From: Desulfamplus sp.
GTDB taxonomy: Bacteria; Desulfobacterota; Desulfobacteria; Desulfobacterales; Desulfobacteraceae
DNA length: 14,168 nt
Assembly: GCA_015233755.1 (NCBI GenBank)
Contig: JADFXA010000032.1
Span: forward strand, 1-14,168
Direction: 5' to 3'
The position numbers and the translations under genes were made by a program. Of this stretch, positions 1 to 7,722 are shown one piece after another (position 1 is the first letter of the stretch; every line of letters starts with the position of its first letter). The notes below the pieces were generated by a model. It was given only the letters and a program-made list of their open reading frames with translations. It did not search any database and was not told the origin of the DNA.

Positions 1-159
1 TTGAAGAGTTCTATTAAGGGTTCTACCATGCTGACAGCTGATGGCTTATCAATTGCTGAAGATATAAAACAGCTTGATGAACTGATAAATAACTTTGACT
101 TTCCTAATGCCTTGCTCTCTATTAAAAATATTGCAAATAAGATAAATATTACATTGTAG
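1..159 (+). CDS. C-terminal fragment of a probable hybrid sensor histidine kinase / phosphorelay protein
   Basis: An open frame runs from base 1 to the TAG at 157-159 and gives 52 residues; the true start lies outside the window, and the TTG at base 1 is taken as an internal codon. The tail has the pattern 'LDELINNFDFPNALLSI', an amphipathic helix with a central FDF and a following AL. That pattern is common at the very C-terminus of hybrid histidine kinases and their histidine-phosphotransfer segments (family knowledge from memory). No catalytic residue remains in view, so the call rests on this short pattern and on the REC-GGDEF response regulator 85 bases downstream on the same strand, which would be a natural partner. 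It could be the end of some other helical protein. Confidence 0.5.
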   Translation: MKSSIKGSTMLTADGLSIAEDIKQLDELINNFDFPNALLSIKNIANKINITL

Positions 160-184
160 TTGTCTAATTATCAAAAAATATAAT
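154..184 (+). promoter_or_regulatory. Possible weak promoter before the diguanylate cyclase gene
   Basis: A perfect TATAAT lies at 179-184. The upstream partner is poor: TTGTAG at 154-159 gives a 19-base spacer, and TTGTCT at 160-165 gives only 13. The -10 match may be chance in such AT-rich DNA, and the gene may simply be co-transcribed with the upstream kinase. Confidence 0.22.
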
Positions 185-244
185 CCTAAAAATAGTCTTT
201 GATAAATAGCTCTCAAATATTTTTTTGGAGTTTTATAAATCACA

Positions 245-1156
245 ATGGATATAAACAGCATAAAGCCATCAATATTAATTGTTGACGATGAACCGTATAA
301 TATAAAGATATTAAATGAGCTTCTGCGCTCTAATTACAATACTCGTGTAGCAACAAATGGTGAAAGAGCGTTGGAGATAGCAATGTCAGATAACCCTCCT
401 GACCTTATTTTGCTTGACGTTATGATGCCGGGAATAGATGGTTATGAAGTATGTAAAAGATTAAAGTCAGTTGCAAATACTCAAGATATTCCTGTTATTT
501 TTATAACTGCAAAAACAGATGAGCAAGATGAAGTAAGAGGATTCGAGGCAGGTGCAGTTGATTATGTTACAAAGCCTTTTAGACCGATTGTTGTTGAGGC
601 AAGAGTTAGAACCCATATTGATCTTAAAATCAAAACTCAACTATTAAAAAATCAATCTCTACGTGATGGCTTGACAGGAATAGCAAACCGCCGCTGTTTT
701 AATGACTACCTTGATACTATGTGGAGCTGCTGTCTTCGTGACCCTTCACCAATCTCTCTAATTATTCTCGATATTGATCATTTTAAGTTATATAATGATA
801 AGTATGGACATCAAGAAGGTGATTCCTGCCTTATCAGAGTTGCTGATTGTCTTGAAGCGTCAATAAGACGTAAAATAGATATTGTAGCACGTTATGGGGG
901 TGAAGAGTTTGGCTGCATTTTGCCAAAGACAGATTTAGAAGGTGCTTGTCAGGTCGCTCAAAAGTTTCAAAATGAGATACTCTCCCTTCAAATACCCCAT
1001 ATTGATTCATCTACAAATGGCTGTGTAAGTGTAAGTCAAGGAGTTGCAACATTAATTCCATCTCGACAATCTGCATCTGATGATTTGCTGAGAATGGCTG
1101 ACCAAGCTCTTTATAAGGCAAAAGATAGCGGTAGGAACAGATTCTGTGTATACTAA
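245..1156 (+). CDS. Response regulator with diguanylate cyclase output (REC-GGDEF)
   Basis: A 303-residue cytoplasmic regulator that should make cyclic di-GMP from two GTP when phosphorylated. Residues 8-125 form a REC domain with the acidic pair D14/D15, phospho-acceptor D58 in LLDVMMPG, switch T88 and K110 in KPF. A short linker leads to a GGDEF domain (about 135-303) opened by the typical 'RDGLTGIANRR' segment. The active-site loop is intact as GGEEF at 218-222. An inhibitory RxxD site (R209-K-I-D212) sits five residues before it, so product feedback inhibition is expected. There is no EAL or HD-GYP domain, so this is a synthase only. The architecture is the compact, WspR-like single-REC form. 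GGAG at 227-230 precedes the ATG by 14 bases, a rather long spacing. The upstream partial gene is its likely kinase. Target process unknown. Confidence 0.93.
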   Translation: MDINSIKPSILIVDDEPYNIKILNELLRSNYNTRVATNGERALEIAMSDNPPDLILLDVMMPGIDGYEVCKRLKSVANTQDIPVIFITAKTDEQDEVRGFEAGAVDYVTKPFRPIVVEARVRTHIDLKIKTQLLKNQSLRDGLTGIANRRCFNDYLDTMWSCCLRDPSPISLIILDIDHFKLYNDKYGHQEGDSCLIRVADCLEASIRRKIDIVARYGGEEFGCILPKTDLEGACQVAQKFQNEILSLQIPHIDSSTNGCVSVSQGVATLIPSRQSASDDLLRMADQALYKAKDSGRNRFCVY

Positions 1157-1275
1157 TTTTATCTTAAGATCATATCTTCAGCTTAAAATAAAAATGAAAC
1201 CACACCTCAACTAATTAAGTCCGTGTAAATTATATATATCAGAAATATTAGAGATTAGATTTGCCTTGTTTTTCC

Positions 1276-1304
1276 TTGACTCAATAAATATGTAAAAGTA
1301 TATA
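1276..1304 (+). promoter_or_regulatory. Sigma70-type promoter for livK
   Basis: TTGACT (1276-1281) is followed by a 17-base spacer and TATATA (1299-1304), close to consensus with ideal spacing. Transcription would begin near 1311 and leave a leader of roughly 100 bases before livK. The start region carries two copies of TTTAGT at 1316-1321 and 1324-1329, eight bases apart. It also carries the partial palindrome TTTAGTCAGTAAA at 1324-1336, which could be an operator. The rest of the 252-base spacer (1157-1408) is AT-rich, with only weak palindromes such as ATCTTAAGAT at 1161-1170. Confidence 0.65.
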
Positions 1305-1408
1305 AACAAAACTCATTTAGTTGTTTAGTCAGTAAATAGTTTTTTTTATTAATCCATAGTTTTATTTGTTAATTCACCATTAATTTTAATTATTTTAAGG
1401 AGATTGTT

Positions 1409-2530
1409 ATGAAAAAAAGATGTAAATTGTTGGCTGTTATTACAGTATCGCTTTTTACCCTTGCTTTTGCAGTAAGTGCAATGGCAGGAGATACAATTAA
1501 ACTTGGTATTGCTGGTGCACACAGCGGAGACCTTGCCTCTTATGGTCTTCCAACAGTTAATGCAGCAAAAATTATTGTTAAAAAGATCAATGCAAACGGC
1601 GGAGTTCTTGGTAAACAGGTAGAGTTACTTATTGAAGATGATGTTTGTAAACCAGAAGTTGCTGGAAATACAGCAACAAAATTAGTCTCTGATGGTGCTA
1701 ATGTTGTTATCGGCCATATATGCAGCGGCGCTACAAAATCTGCTCTCGGCATCTACAAAAATTCAAACATTATAACAATTTCACCATCTGCAACAGCTCC
1801 AGATTTAACTTTGAGCGGCGAATATCCAAACTTCTTTAGAACCATTGCCCATGATGCTGTTCAAGCTCAGGTTCAGGCAAAATATGCAGTTGAAACCCTT
1901 AAAGTTAAAACAGTTGCTATCCTTCATGACAAAGGAGATTATGGAAAAGGTCAGGCTGAACTTGCTCAGAAATATTTTACAGAAGCTGGTGTAAAGGTAG
2001 TTCTTTTTGAAGGTGTAACACCTGGTGCTGTTGATTACTCTGCTATAGTAACCAAAGTTAAAAGCAAAAAACCAGAACTTGTAATATGGGGCGGATACCA
2101 CCCAGAGGCATCAAAAATTGTTACTCTTATGAGAAAAAAGAAGATGCAGACAATTTTCATGGGCGGTGATGGTATTAAAGATGACACCTTTATTAAAGTT
2201 GGTGGTAAATTTACAGAAGGCGTATATGCAACTGGTCCAAGAGATATTTCAAAGAACGCTCTTGCTATTCAAGCAAAAAAAGAGCATCAAGATGCTTATA
2301 GCTCAGACCCAGGAGCTTTTTATGATAATGCCTACTCAGCAACTCTTGCTGTTTTAAATGCAATTCAAAAAGCTGGCTCAACAGATTATGCTGCTGTTGT
2401 AAAAGCCCTTCATACAGAAGATGTTGAAACTCCACTTGGAAAAATAAAATTTGACGAAAAAGGCGATGCAACCGGCATCGGTTTTTCAGTTTACAAAATT
2501 GAAAAAGGTACTTTTGTTGAACAAAAATAG
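1409..2530 (+). CDS. livK: Periplasmic branched-chain amino acid-binding protein of an ABC importer
   Basis: A 373-residue periplasmic binding protein of the Leu/Ile/Val-binding family (type I fold), which captures ligand and delivers it to LivHM. Residues 1-26 are a Sec signal peptide: basic MKKR start, hydrophobic core, and AMA before the probable cleavage at A26/G27. The mature protein starts with the family pattern 'IKLGIAGAHSGDLASYG'. Two cysteines, in DDVCKPE and GHICSGA, match the conserved disulfide seen in LivJ/LivK. The C-terminal lobe has the usual 'FYDNAYSATLAVLNAIQKAG' and 'TPLGKIKFDEKGD' segments. Family members also bind amides, urea or aromatic compounds, but the complete neighbouring livHMGF set favours Leu/Ile/Val. 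The start is fixed by AAGGAGA at 1397-1403, five bases before ATG, and by the signal peptide. It follows a strong promoter and is separated from livH by hairpins, so it is probably made in excess over the membrane parts. Confidence 0.93.
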   Translation: MKKRCKLLAVITVSLFTLAFAVSAMAGDTIKLGIAGAHSGDLASYGLPTVNAAKIIVKKINANGGVLGKQVELLIEDDVCKPEVAGNTATKLVSDGANVVIGHICSGATKSALGIYKNSNIITISPSATAPDLTLSGEYPNFFRTIAHDAVQAQVQAKYAVETLKVKTVAILHDKGDYGKGQAELAQKYFTEAGVKVVLFEGVTPGAVDYSAIVTKVKSKKPELVIWGGYHPEASKIVTLMRKKKMQTIFMGGDGIKDDTFIKVGGKFTEGVYATGPRDISKNALAIQAKKEHQDAYSSDPGAFYDNAYSATLAVLNAIQKAGSTDYAAVVKALHTEDVETPLGKIKFDEKGDATGIGFSVYKIEKGTFVEQK

Positions 2531-2554
2531 ACTCTTTTCTTGATCTTACCCCTT

Positions 2555-2584
2555 TTCCCCCTCTCTACTAAAAAAGAGGGGGAA
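2555..2584 (+). promoter_or_regulatory. Hairpin A between livK and livH
   Basis: A perfect 10-base-pair inverted repeat: TTCCCCCTCT (2555-2564) pairs with AGAGGGGGAA (2575-2584) around a 10-base loop. It has six G-C pairs, unusual in this AT-rich DNA. No T-run follows (next bases GCACTC), so it does not look like a classic intrinsic terminator. It could protect the 3' end of livK mRNA or act as an anti-terminator to the overlapping downstream hairpin. Confidence 0.6.
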
Positions 2585-2601
2585 GCACTCCTCCCTCTTT
2601 T
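2572..2601 (+). terminator. Hairpin B between livK and livH, terminator-like, mutually exclusive with hairpin A
   Basis: AAAAGAGGG (2572-2580) pairs perfectly with CCCTCTTTT (2593-2601). One G-U and one G-C pair extend the stem inward, giving 11 pairs with an 8-base loop (2583-2590). The descending arm ends in TTTT, a weak T-tract. The left arm reuses bases 2575-2582 of hairpin A, so only one of the two can form at a time. The probable role is partial termination or 3'-end stabilisation after livK, which lowers livHMGF relative to the binding protein. Such hairpins are common after periplasmic binding-protein genes. Confidence 0.5.
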
Positions 2602-2618
2602 AAAAAGCAGGAAAATTT

Positions 2619-3527
2619 ATGGATTTTGAATATTTTACACAACTCTTTTTTGGTGGATTGACCAGAGGAAGCATTTATGCCCTTATAGCTTTAGGATACA
2701 CTATGGTTTATGGCATAATAGAGCTCATAAATTTTGCACATGGCGAAATTTATATGATAGGTGCTTTTACAGGACTTATAATATCAACTGTTCTTACAAT
2801 GATGGGTATGCCGGCTATTGCTGTAATGGTTCTTGCTGGTATGGCAGCTATAATTTACTCTTGTGCCTATGGATATACTATGGAGAAAATTGCATATAAA
2901 CCTTTACGAAATGCACCAAGGCTATCCGTATTGATAAGTGCTATCGGCATGTCTCTATTTTTACAAAACTATGTCCTTCTTGCCCAGACTTCTGATTTTT
3001 TACCATTCCCAAGTCTTGTTCCAGAGTTTGAATTTTGGGAACCATACTCACATATTTTAACTTCACCTGAGCTTATGATTTTATCAACAACAGTAGTTGT
3101 AATGATTTTGCTTACAATTCTTATAAAATTTACAAAAATTGGAAAGGCTATGCGTGCAACTTCTCAAGATAAAATGATGGCGGCACTTCTTGGGATAAAT
3201 GTTGATCAAGTTATTTCAGCAACTTTTGTTGTTGGCTCTGCAACAGCAGCAATCGGAGGCGTCTTAATAGCCTCTCATATTGGTCAGATAAATTTTTATA
3301 TGGGTTTTATCGCTGGTATTAAAGCATTTGTCGCAGCAGTTCTTGGAGGTATTGGAAGTATTCCTGGTGCTGTATTAGGAGCATTGGTATTGGGTTGGAC
3401 AGAAAGTTTTTTCACAGGCTACATATCAAGCGATTATGAAGATGTTTTTGCGTTTATATTTCTTGTAGTTATTCTAATATTTAGACCATCAGGAATACTT
3501 GGACGGTCCCAGATTCAAAAGGTGTAG
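2619..3527 (+). CDS. livH: Branched-chain amino acid ABC transporter permease LivH
   Basis: A 302-residue inner-membrane permease, one half of the transmembrane channel of the Liv importer. It is very hydrophobic, with about eight membrane spans. The N-terminus carries the LivH hallmark 'GSIYALIALGYTMVYGI' followed by LINFAHGE. The cytoplasmic coupling segment G175-K-A-M-R-A, with AALLGI after it, corresponds to the EAA-like loop that docks on the ATPase. The glycine-rich 'AAVLGGIGSIPGAVLGALVLG' stretch and a closing FRPSGILG are also typical. Length matches the family (E. coli LivH is 308). AGGA at 2609-2612 precedes the start. Its stop is two bases before livM, indicating tight co-translation. 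Confidence 0.94.
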   Translation: MDFEYFTQLFFGGLTRGSIYALIALGYTMVYGIIELINFAHGEIYMIGAFTGLIISTVLTMMGMPAIAVMVLAGMAAIIYSCAYGYTMEKIAYKPLRNAPRLSVLISAIGMSLFLQNYVLLAQTSDFLPFPSLVPEFEFWEPYSHILTSPELMILSTTVVVMILLTILIKFTKIGKAMRATSQDKMMAALLGINVDQVISATFVVGSATAAIGGVLIASHIGQINFYMGFIAGIKAFVAAVLGGIGSIPGAVLGALVLGWTESFFTGYISSDYEDVFAFIFLVVILIFRPSGILGRSQIQKV

Positions 3528-3529
3528 AT

Positions 3530-4723
3530 ATGACAGCAAAACAGGAACTTAAAAAATCAATTATAGCCTCAGTATGGTTTATGTTTCTTACATTTCCCAT
3601 TATGGTTATTAAAGTAAATACAGTTACTCACACCATTGATTGGCGTTGGCACAATATGGCACTTGTAGGCATTGGATCATTTTTTCTATCCATGTTATGG
3701 CGTTATCTTCTTAAAAAAAAGGAAGAGGGTGGAAAAAAAGAGAAAAAGGCTGGTCTCTCATTTATCCAAAGACTTTTGCAAGAAAAACAGTTTGCCCTTC
3801 CAGGAATTGTAATAATATCTATTATCACAATTCTCTTTCCTCATATATTTTCCATGTATCAGACCAATATTATGACATCAGCACTTATATTTGTGGTTCT
3901 TGGGCTTGGACTTAATATTGTAATTGGCCTTGCTGGACTTTTGGTGCTTGGATATGCAGCTTTTTTTGCAGTTGGTGCCTACTCTTATGCTCTTTTAAAT
4001 CTCCATTATGGCGTTGGTTTTTGGGTTGCTTTGCCTATTGGTGGTATTCTTGCAGCTTTTTTTGGGATTTTACTTGGTTATCCTGTGCTAAGACTTAGAG
4101 GTGACTATCTTGCCATTGTAACGCTTGGTTTTGGTGAAATTATCCGCCTTGTTCTGGAGAATTGGAATGAATTTTCGTTTGGTCCAAGTGGTATAAAAAA
4201 TATCCCCAAACCAGGATTTTTAGGCATTGAAATGTCAATGCAGACAACTACTATTTATGTTTTCTACATAGTTGTTCTATTAGTTGTATTTACCATTTTT
4301 GTTATTAACAGGCTTAAGAACTCTCGTATTGGAAGGGCATGGACAGCATTAAAAGATGATGAGATAGCCTCCCAAGCAATGGGTATTGACAAGGCAAAAA
4401 CAAAACTTCGTGCCTTTGCACTTGGCGCTACATGGGCTGGAATGGCTGGAGTTGTATTTGCTTCTAAAACAACCTTTATTAACCCTGCAAGTTTCACTTT
4501 ATGGGAATCTGTAATTATTCTTTGCACCGTTGTTCTTGGTGGCATGGGTTCAATTGCTGGTGTTATTGCTGGTGCCCTTTTATTAATTCTTCTTCCTGAA
4601 TATATGAGAGACTTCGGAGAGTTTAGAATGATAACTTTTGGTGCAGTTCTAATACTTATGATGATCTTCAGACCAGGTGGAATGATTGAAGATGTTCGTA
4701 AAACATACAAATTTGAGAAATAG
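3530..4723 (+). CDS. livM: Branched-chain amino acid ABC transporter permease LivM
   Basis: A 397-residue permease, partner of LivH. Residues 1-75 form an N-terminal extension with two membrane segments, a WRW motif and then a lysine/glutamate-rich cytoplasmic stretch (about 62-74). E. coli LivM has a comparable extension, whereas many short LivM proteins lack it. The core from about residue 95 has the family patterns 'LNIVIGLAGLLVLGYAAFF', 'LRLRGDYLAIVTLGFGEI' and the coupling loop G268-R-A-W with DDEIASQAMGI. It ends with 'VLGGMGSIAGVIAGALLL' and FRPGGM. AAGGTG inside the end of livH serves as ribosome binding site. livG begins five bases after the stop. Confidence 0.94.
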   Translation: MTAKQELKKSIIASVWFMFLTFPIMVIKVNTVTHTIDWRWHNMALVGIGSFFLSMLWRYLLKKKEEGGKKEKKAGLSFIQRLLQEKQFALPGIVIISIITILFPHIFSMYQTNIMTSALIFVVLGLGLNIVIGLAGLLVLGYAAFFAVGAYSYALLNLHYGVGFWVALPIGGILAAFFGILLGYPVLRLRGDYLAIVTLGFGEIIRLVLENWNEFSFGPSGIKNIPKPGFLGIEMSMQTTTIYVFYIVVLLVVFTIFVINRLKNSRIGRAWTALKDDEIASQAMGIDKAKTKLRAFALGATWAGMAGVVFASKTTFINPASFTLWESVIILCTVVLGGMGSIAGVIAGALLLILLPEYMRDFGEFRMITFGAVLILMMIFRPGGMIEDVRKTYKFEK

Positions 4724-4728
4724 AAAAT

Positions 4729-5526
4729 ATGAAACCAATTCTTGAAGTAAAAAGTATGACAATGGATTTTGGAGGGTTGCGGGCAATTGACAACGTTGAC
4801 CTATCCATTGAAAAAGGGCAGATTGTAGCCCTCATTGGACCAAACGGCGCTGGCAAAACAACATTTTTTAACTGCATAACAGGCATCTATACTCCAACTC
4901 ACGGAGATATTTATATCTCTCCAAATGGTTCAGAAGATGGTAAAAATGAGCGTATTAATGGCTTAAAGCCTAACATTGTAACCAGAAAAGGTCTTGCCAG
5001 AACATTTCAGAACATACGACTCTTTACCTCCATGACAGTGCTTGAAAATGTAATGATAGGGTGTCATGCAATTACAAAAGCTGGAATAATGGGTGCTATA
5101 TTTAGAGGTGCATCAACAAAGAGTGAAGAGAAGCTAATCGTTGAAAAAAGCTATTTAATATTAGAAAAAATTGGTCTTTCAAAGTATGTTGATGAGTTAG
5201 CAGTGAATCTACCTTATGGCGCACAAAGAAGGCTTGAAATTGCACGTGCACTTGCAACTGACCCATTTTTGCTGCTTTTAGATGAACCAGCCGCTGGAAT
5301 GAATCCGCAAGAGACAATGGAGTTAGACGAGCTTATTCTTAAAATCCGCAACTCTGAGGGAATCTCAATTTTATTGATCGAACATGACATGAAACTTGTA
5401 ATGAGCCTTTCAGAAAAGATTTATGTTGTAGATTATGGTAAAAAAATAGCAGAAGGAACTCCAGAAGAGATACGTCATAATCCTGTGGTTATAAAAGCAT
5501 ATTTAGGTGAAGAAGTTGATGCGTAA
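4729..5526 (+). CDS. livG: Branched-chain amino acid ABC transporter ATP-binding protein LivG
   Basis: A 265-residue ATPase that powers the Liv importer as a heterodimer with LivF. The Walker A motif GPNGAGKT is at 37-44 and Walker B (LLLLDEP) ends at D185/E186, with the H-loop at H219 in IEHDM. The signature is the degenerate 'LPYGAQRRLEIARA' (161-174). This LxYGxQR form instead of LSGGQ is normal for LivG and separates it from LivF. The insert 'KGLARTFQNIRLFTSMTVLENVM' (Q-loop region) is also LivG-like. No strong Shine-Dalgarno sequence precedes the start, so translation is probably coupled to livM, which ends five bases upstream. Confidence 0.94.
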   Translation: MKPILEVKSMTMDFGGLRAIDNVDLSIEKGQIVALIGPNGAGKTTFFNCITGIYTPTHGDIYISPNGSEDGKNERINGLKPNIVTRKGLARTFQNIRLFTSMTVLENVMIGCHAITKAGIMGAIFRGASTKSEEKLIVEKSYLILEKIGLSKYVDELAVNLPYGAQRRLEIARALATDPFLLLLDEPAAGMNPQETMELDELILKIRNSEGISILLIEHDMKLVMSLSEKIYVVDYGKKIAEGTPEEIRHNPVVIKAYLGEEVDA

Positions 5527-5571
5527 ATTAAACAAAAGAGTCAAAATATATCTACTTATGGAGAGATAAAG

Positions 5572-6279
5572 ATGCTTAAACTAAAAAATGTTCAGGCATT
5601 CTACGGCAACATTCAAGCTCTAAAAGATATCAGCATGGATGTTAAAGAGGGTGAAATTATAACATTAATTGGTGCTAATGGTGCTGGCAAATCAACAACT
5701 TTAATGACTATCTGCGGTATCGTGCCTATAAGATCAGGTGAAATATTATTTGAAGGACAAACAATTAATAAGATGCCCCCTAATAAGATTGTTGCACTTG
5801 GCATAAATCAAGTTCCAGAAGGACGCCACATATTTCCATATCTAACTGTTATGGAAAATCTTGATATGGGGACATTCTTAAGAAATGACAAAGATGGAAT
5901 AAAAAAGGATTTAGATTATATATTTACTCTGTTTCCAAGACTTGCAGAGAGACGAAATCAAGCAGGAGGAACATTAAGCGGTGGTGAACAGCAGATGCTT
6001 GCTATATCAAGGGCAATAATGACACGCCCAAGGCTTCTGCTTTTAGATGAACCTTCACTTGGATTGGCTCCTATCATAACCCACCAGATATTTGATATTA
6101 TAAAAAAGATAAATAAAGATAATAAAACCACAATATTTTTAGTTGAACAGAATGCCAACCTTGCCCTTAATGTTGCAGATCGTGGATATGTAATGGAAAA
6201 TGGGCTCATCACAATGACAGATACAGGCAAAAATCTTTTGGCAAATGAAGATGTAAAGAAAGCTTATTTAGGGATATAG
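5572..6279 (+). CDS. livF: Branched-chain amino acid ABC transporter ATP-binding protein LivF
   Basis: A 235-residue ATPase, the second nucleotide-binding subunit of the importer. Walker A GANGAGKST is at 34-42. The 'VPEGRHIFPYLTVMENL' segment is diagnostic of LivF, followed by the canonical signature LSGGEQQ (135-141), Walker B with D159/E160, and the H-loop-equivalent VEQNA, where Gln replaces His as is usual in LivF. Length matches E. coli LivF (237). GGAGA at 5560-5564 is well placed before the ATG. The gene follows livG after 45 bases, the largest gap in the livH-to-recN run. Nothing resembling a terminator follows it: the next start is ten bases beyond the stop. Confidence 0.94.
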   Translation: MLKLKNVQAFYGNIQALKDISMDVKEGEIITLIGANGAGKSTTLMTICGIVPIRSGEILFEGQTINKMPPNKIVALGINQVPEGRHIFPYLTVMENLDMGTFLRNDKDGIKKDLDYIFTLFPRLAERRNQAGGTLSGGEQQMLAISRAIMTRPRLLLLDEPSLGLAPIITHQIFDIIKKINKDNKTTIFLVEQNANLALNVADRGYVMENGLITMTDTGKNLLANEDVKKAYLGI

Positions 6280-6289
6280 CTCAAAAAAT

Positions 6290-6775
6290 ATGCCAATATT
6301 AGTAGCAAAATTACCAGATAATTCTATAATTGAGTTTGATAGAGGTTCATTCGATGATTGGTGTGTCTATCTTAAACGCCCGAACCAGACACGATATGCC
6401 CCTAAGGATATTCAATACTTTGGTATTCTTAAGAACTTAAGCACAATTTATGGTAATAAACAGATATATGATGATTTTGTAAAAATCTACAACAACACAA
6501 ATTGGCATATTGATAGCAACGTTATAAACAATATAATTCAAATTTCATCATATTATAGAGAACACCGTAATGAAATCTGTATCTGGCTCACTGTTATCTA
6601 TGCTGGTATGATAGCTGAAGAGAATAAAGAAAATGCGATTTTAAAAAAACGAGTAAAGCGATTAGGCTTGCATCAAGTTCTTATAGAAGGTTTTGCACCT
6701 GATTGTGCTGCAAATTTCAGTCGTGGCAAGAGATGGAGAGAGCTTGATATGGTTTGCAAATCAAAAGGATTCTAA
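6290..6775 (+). CDS. Conserved-looking hypothetical protein beside the adenine methylase
   Basis: A 161-residue soluble protein that I do not recognise as a named family. The first third has a compact pattern 'FDRGSFDDWCVYLKRP' followed by YAPKDIQYF. The middle is helical. The C-terminal half is charged, with 'YAGMIAEENKENAILKKRVK' and a 'FSRGKRWRELD' ending rich in basic residues, which could touch nucleic acid (inference). I have an impression, not verifiable here, of similar proteins next to Dam-type methylases in other genomes. No signal peptide or membrane span. It starts ten bases after livF without a well-placed ribosome binding site and ends 17 bases before the methylase. A sampled line (6361-6420) has 26 of 60 G+C, higher than the methylase genes. 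It may be a methylase accessory protein or a resident gene of the liv operon. Confidence 0.8.
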   Translation: MPILVAKLPDNSIIEFDRGSFDDWCVYLKRPNQTRYAPKDIQYFGILKNLSTIYGNKQIYDDFVKIYNNTNWHIDSNVINNIIQISSYYREHRNEICIWLTVIYAGMIAEENKENAILKKRVKRLGLHQVLIEGFAPDCAANFSRGKRWRELDMVCKSKGF

Positions 6776-6782
6776 TAAACGG

Positions 6783-6792
6783 TAATCATTAA
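6783..6792 (+). repeat. Left copy of a 10-base direct repeat flanking the methylase-endonuclease genes
   Basis: TAATCATTAA lies directly before the GTG start of the adenine methylase. The same ten bases recur in the same orientation at 10070-10079, at the end of the endonuclease gene. The two copies bracket exactly three genes. It could be an insertion-site duplication or a coincidence in AT-rich DNA. Confidence 0.3.
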
Positions 6793-7704
6793 GTGAATAA
6801 AGCAAAACCTTTTTTAAAATGGGCGGGTGGAAAAAATCAACTTCTTAAGCAGTTTGACAATTACTATCCAGATGAGCTTCATCAGGGTAAAATTGAAAAA
6901 TACATAGAGCCTTTTGTTGGAGGTGGAGCTGTTTTTTTTGAAATTATACAAAAATATAACGTTACCCACTCTTACATATCTGATATAAATAAAAATTTGA
7001 TCCTAACCTATGTTGTTCTTCAAAAAAAACTTTTCAAATTATTAGAAATTTTAGATAAATATCAAAAACAGTATCATAGTATTGAAGAAGAACAACGCAA
7101 ACCTCTCTTTCTATCAATTAGAGAAGATTTCAATTCTCAACAATCCAAAATAAATTATAAAAAATTATCAGATAAATGGGTTTTGCTAGCTGCTCAACTC
7201 ATTTTTCTTAATAAAACCTGTTTTAATGGATTATTCCGTCTAAATTCAAAAGGTGAGTTCAATGTGCCTTTTGGTAAATATAAGAATCCAAATATATTAG
7301 ATATGGATAACTTAATATCAGTATCTAATATATTACAAAATACTGAAATCGTTATTGCAGACTATAAGAGATGTTTTAAGATTGCGGATGAAAAAACATT
7401 TATCTATTTTGATCCACCTTATAGACCTATCAGTAAAACATCAAATTTTACCAATTATTCTGCTTTTGGATTTACTGATAAAGAGCAGATTAAGTTAGCT
7501 CAATTTTTCAAAAAATTGGATACGGAGAAAAACGCTAAATTAATGTTAAGTAACTCAGATCCAAAAAACGAAAATCCAGATGATAGCTTTTTTGAAAAAC
7601 TTTATGGTGAATACAAATTAAACCGCGTTTATGCAAACAGAATGATAAACTGCAACGGTAAGAAACGAGGGCAAGTTACTGAATTAGTTATTACAAATTA
7701 CTAA
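6793..7704 (+). CDS. Dam/D12-class DNA N6-adenine methyltransferase
   Basis: A 303-residue enzyme that transfers a methyl group from S-adenosylmethionine to adenine N6. It has the alpha-class (D12) order. The N-terminal FLKWAGGK (7-14) and EPFVGGGA (39-46) form the AdoMet-binding site, a central target-recognition region follows, and the catalytic motif IV is DPPY at 207-210, continuing as RPISKTSNFTNYS. 'FLNKTCFNGLFRLNSKGEFN' (around 139-158) is a Dam-family hallmark that contacts DNA, so GATC or a related site is likely but unproven. The start is GTG at 6793, chosen because the conserved N-terminus begins there; the ribosome binding site is poor. The gene is strikingly AT-rich (17 of 60 G+C at 7141-7200). 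It is followed by a second methylase and an endonuclease, so it could be part of the restriction system or an orphan regulator carried with it. Confidence 0.93.
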   Translation: MNKAKPFLKWAGGKNQLLKQFDNYYPDELHQGKIEKYIEPFVGGGAVFFEIIQKYNVTHSYISDINKNLILTYVVLQKKLFKLLEILDKYQKQYHSIEEEQRKPLFLSIREDFNSQQSKINYKKLSDKWVLLAAQLIFLNKTCFNGLFRLNSKGEFNVPFGKYKNPNILDMDNLISVSNILQNTEIVIADYKRCFKIADEKTFIYFDPPYRPISKTSNFTNYSAFGFTDKEQIKLAQFFKKLDTEKNAKLMLSNSDPKNENPDDSFFEKLYGEYKLNRVYANRMINCNGKKRGQVTELVITNY

Positions 7705-7722
7705 TTTTAAAAAGAGATTAAA

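Noticed and set aside
1161..1192. Palindrome ATCTTAAGAT and an imperfect AT-only hairpin after the diguanylate cyclase stop, as a terminator
   Set aside because: The stem has almost no G-C pairs and several mismatches, and no clean T-run follows; such structures are frequent by chance in this composition.
4264..4710. Open frame of 148 codons on the minus strand inside livM
   Set aside because: It is the antisense shadow of a strongly conserved permease and has no family resemblance of its own.
5209..5250. Degenerate LPYGAQR signature in LivG as a defect
   Set aside because: LivG proteins normally have this LxYGxQR form, so it is a family feature rather than damage.
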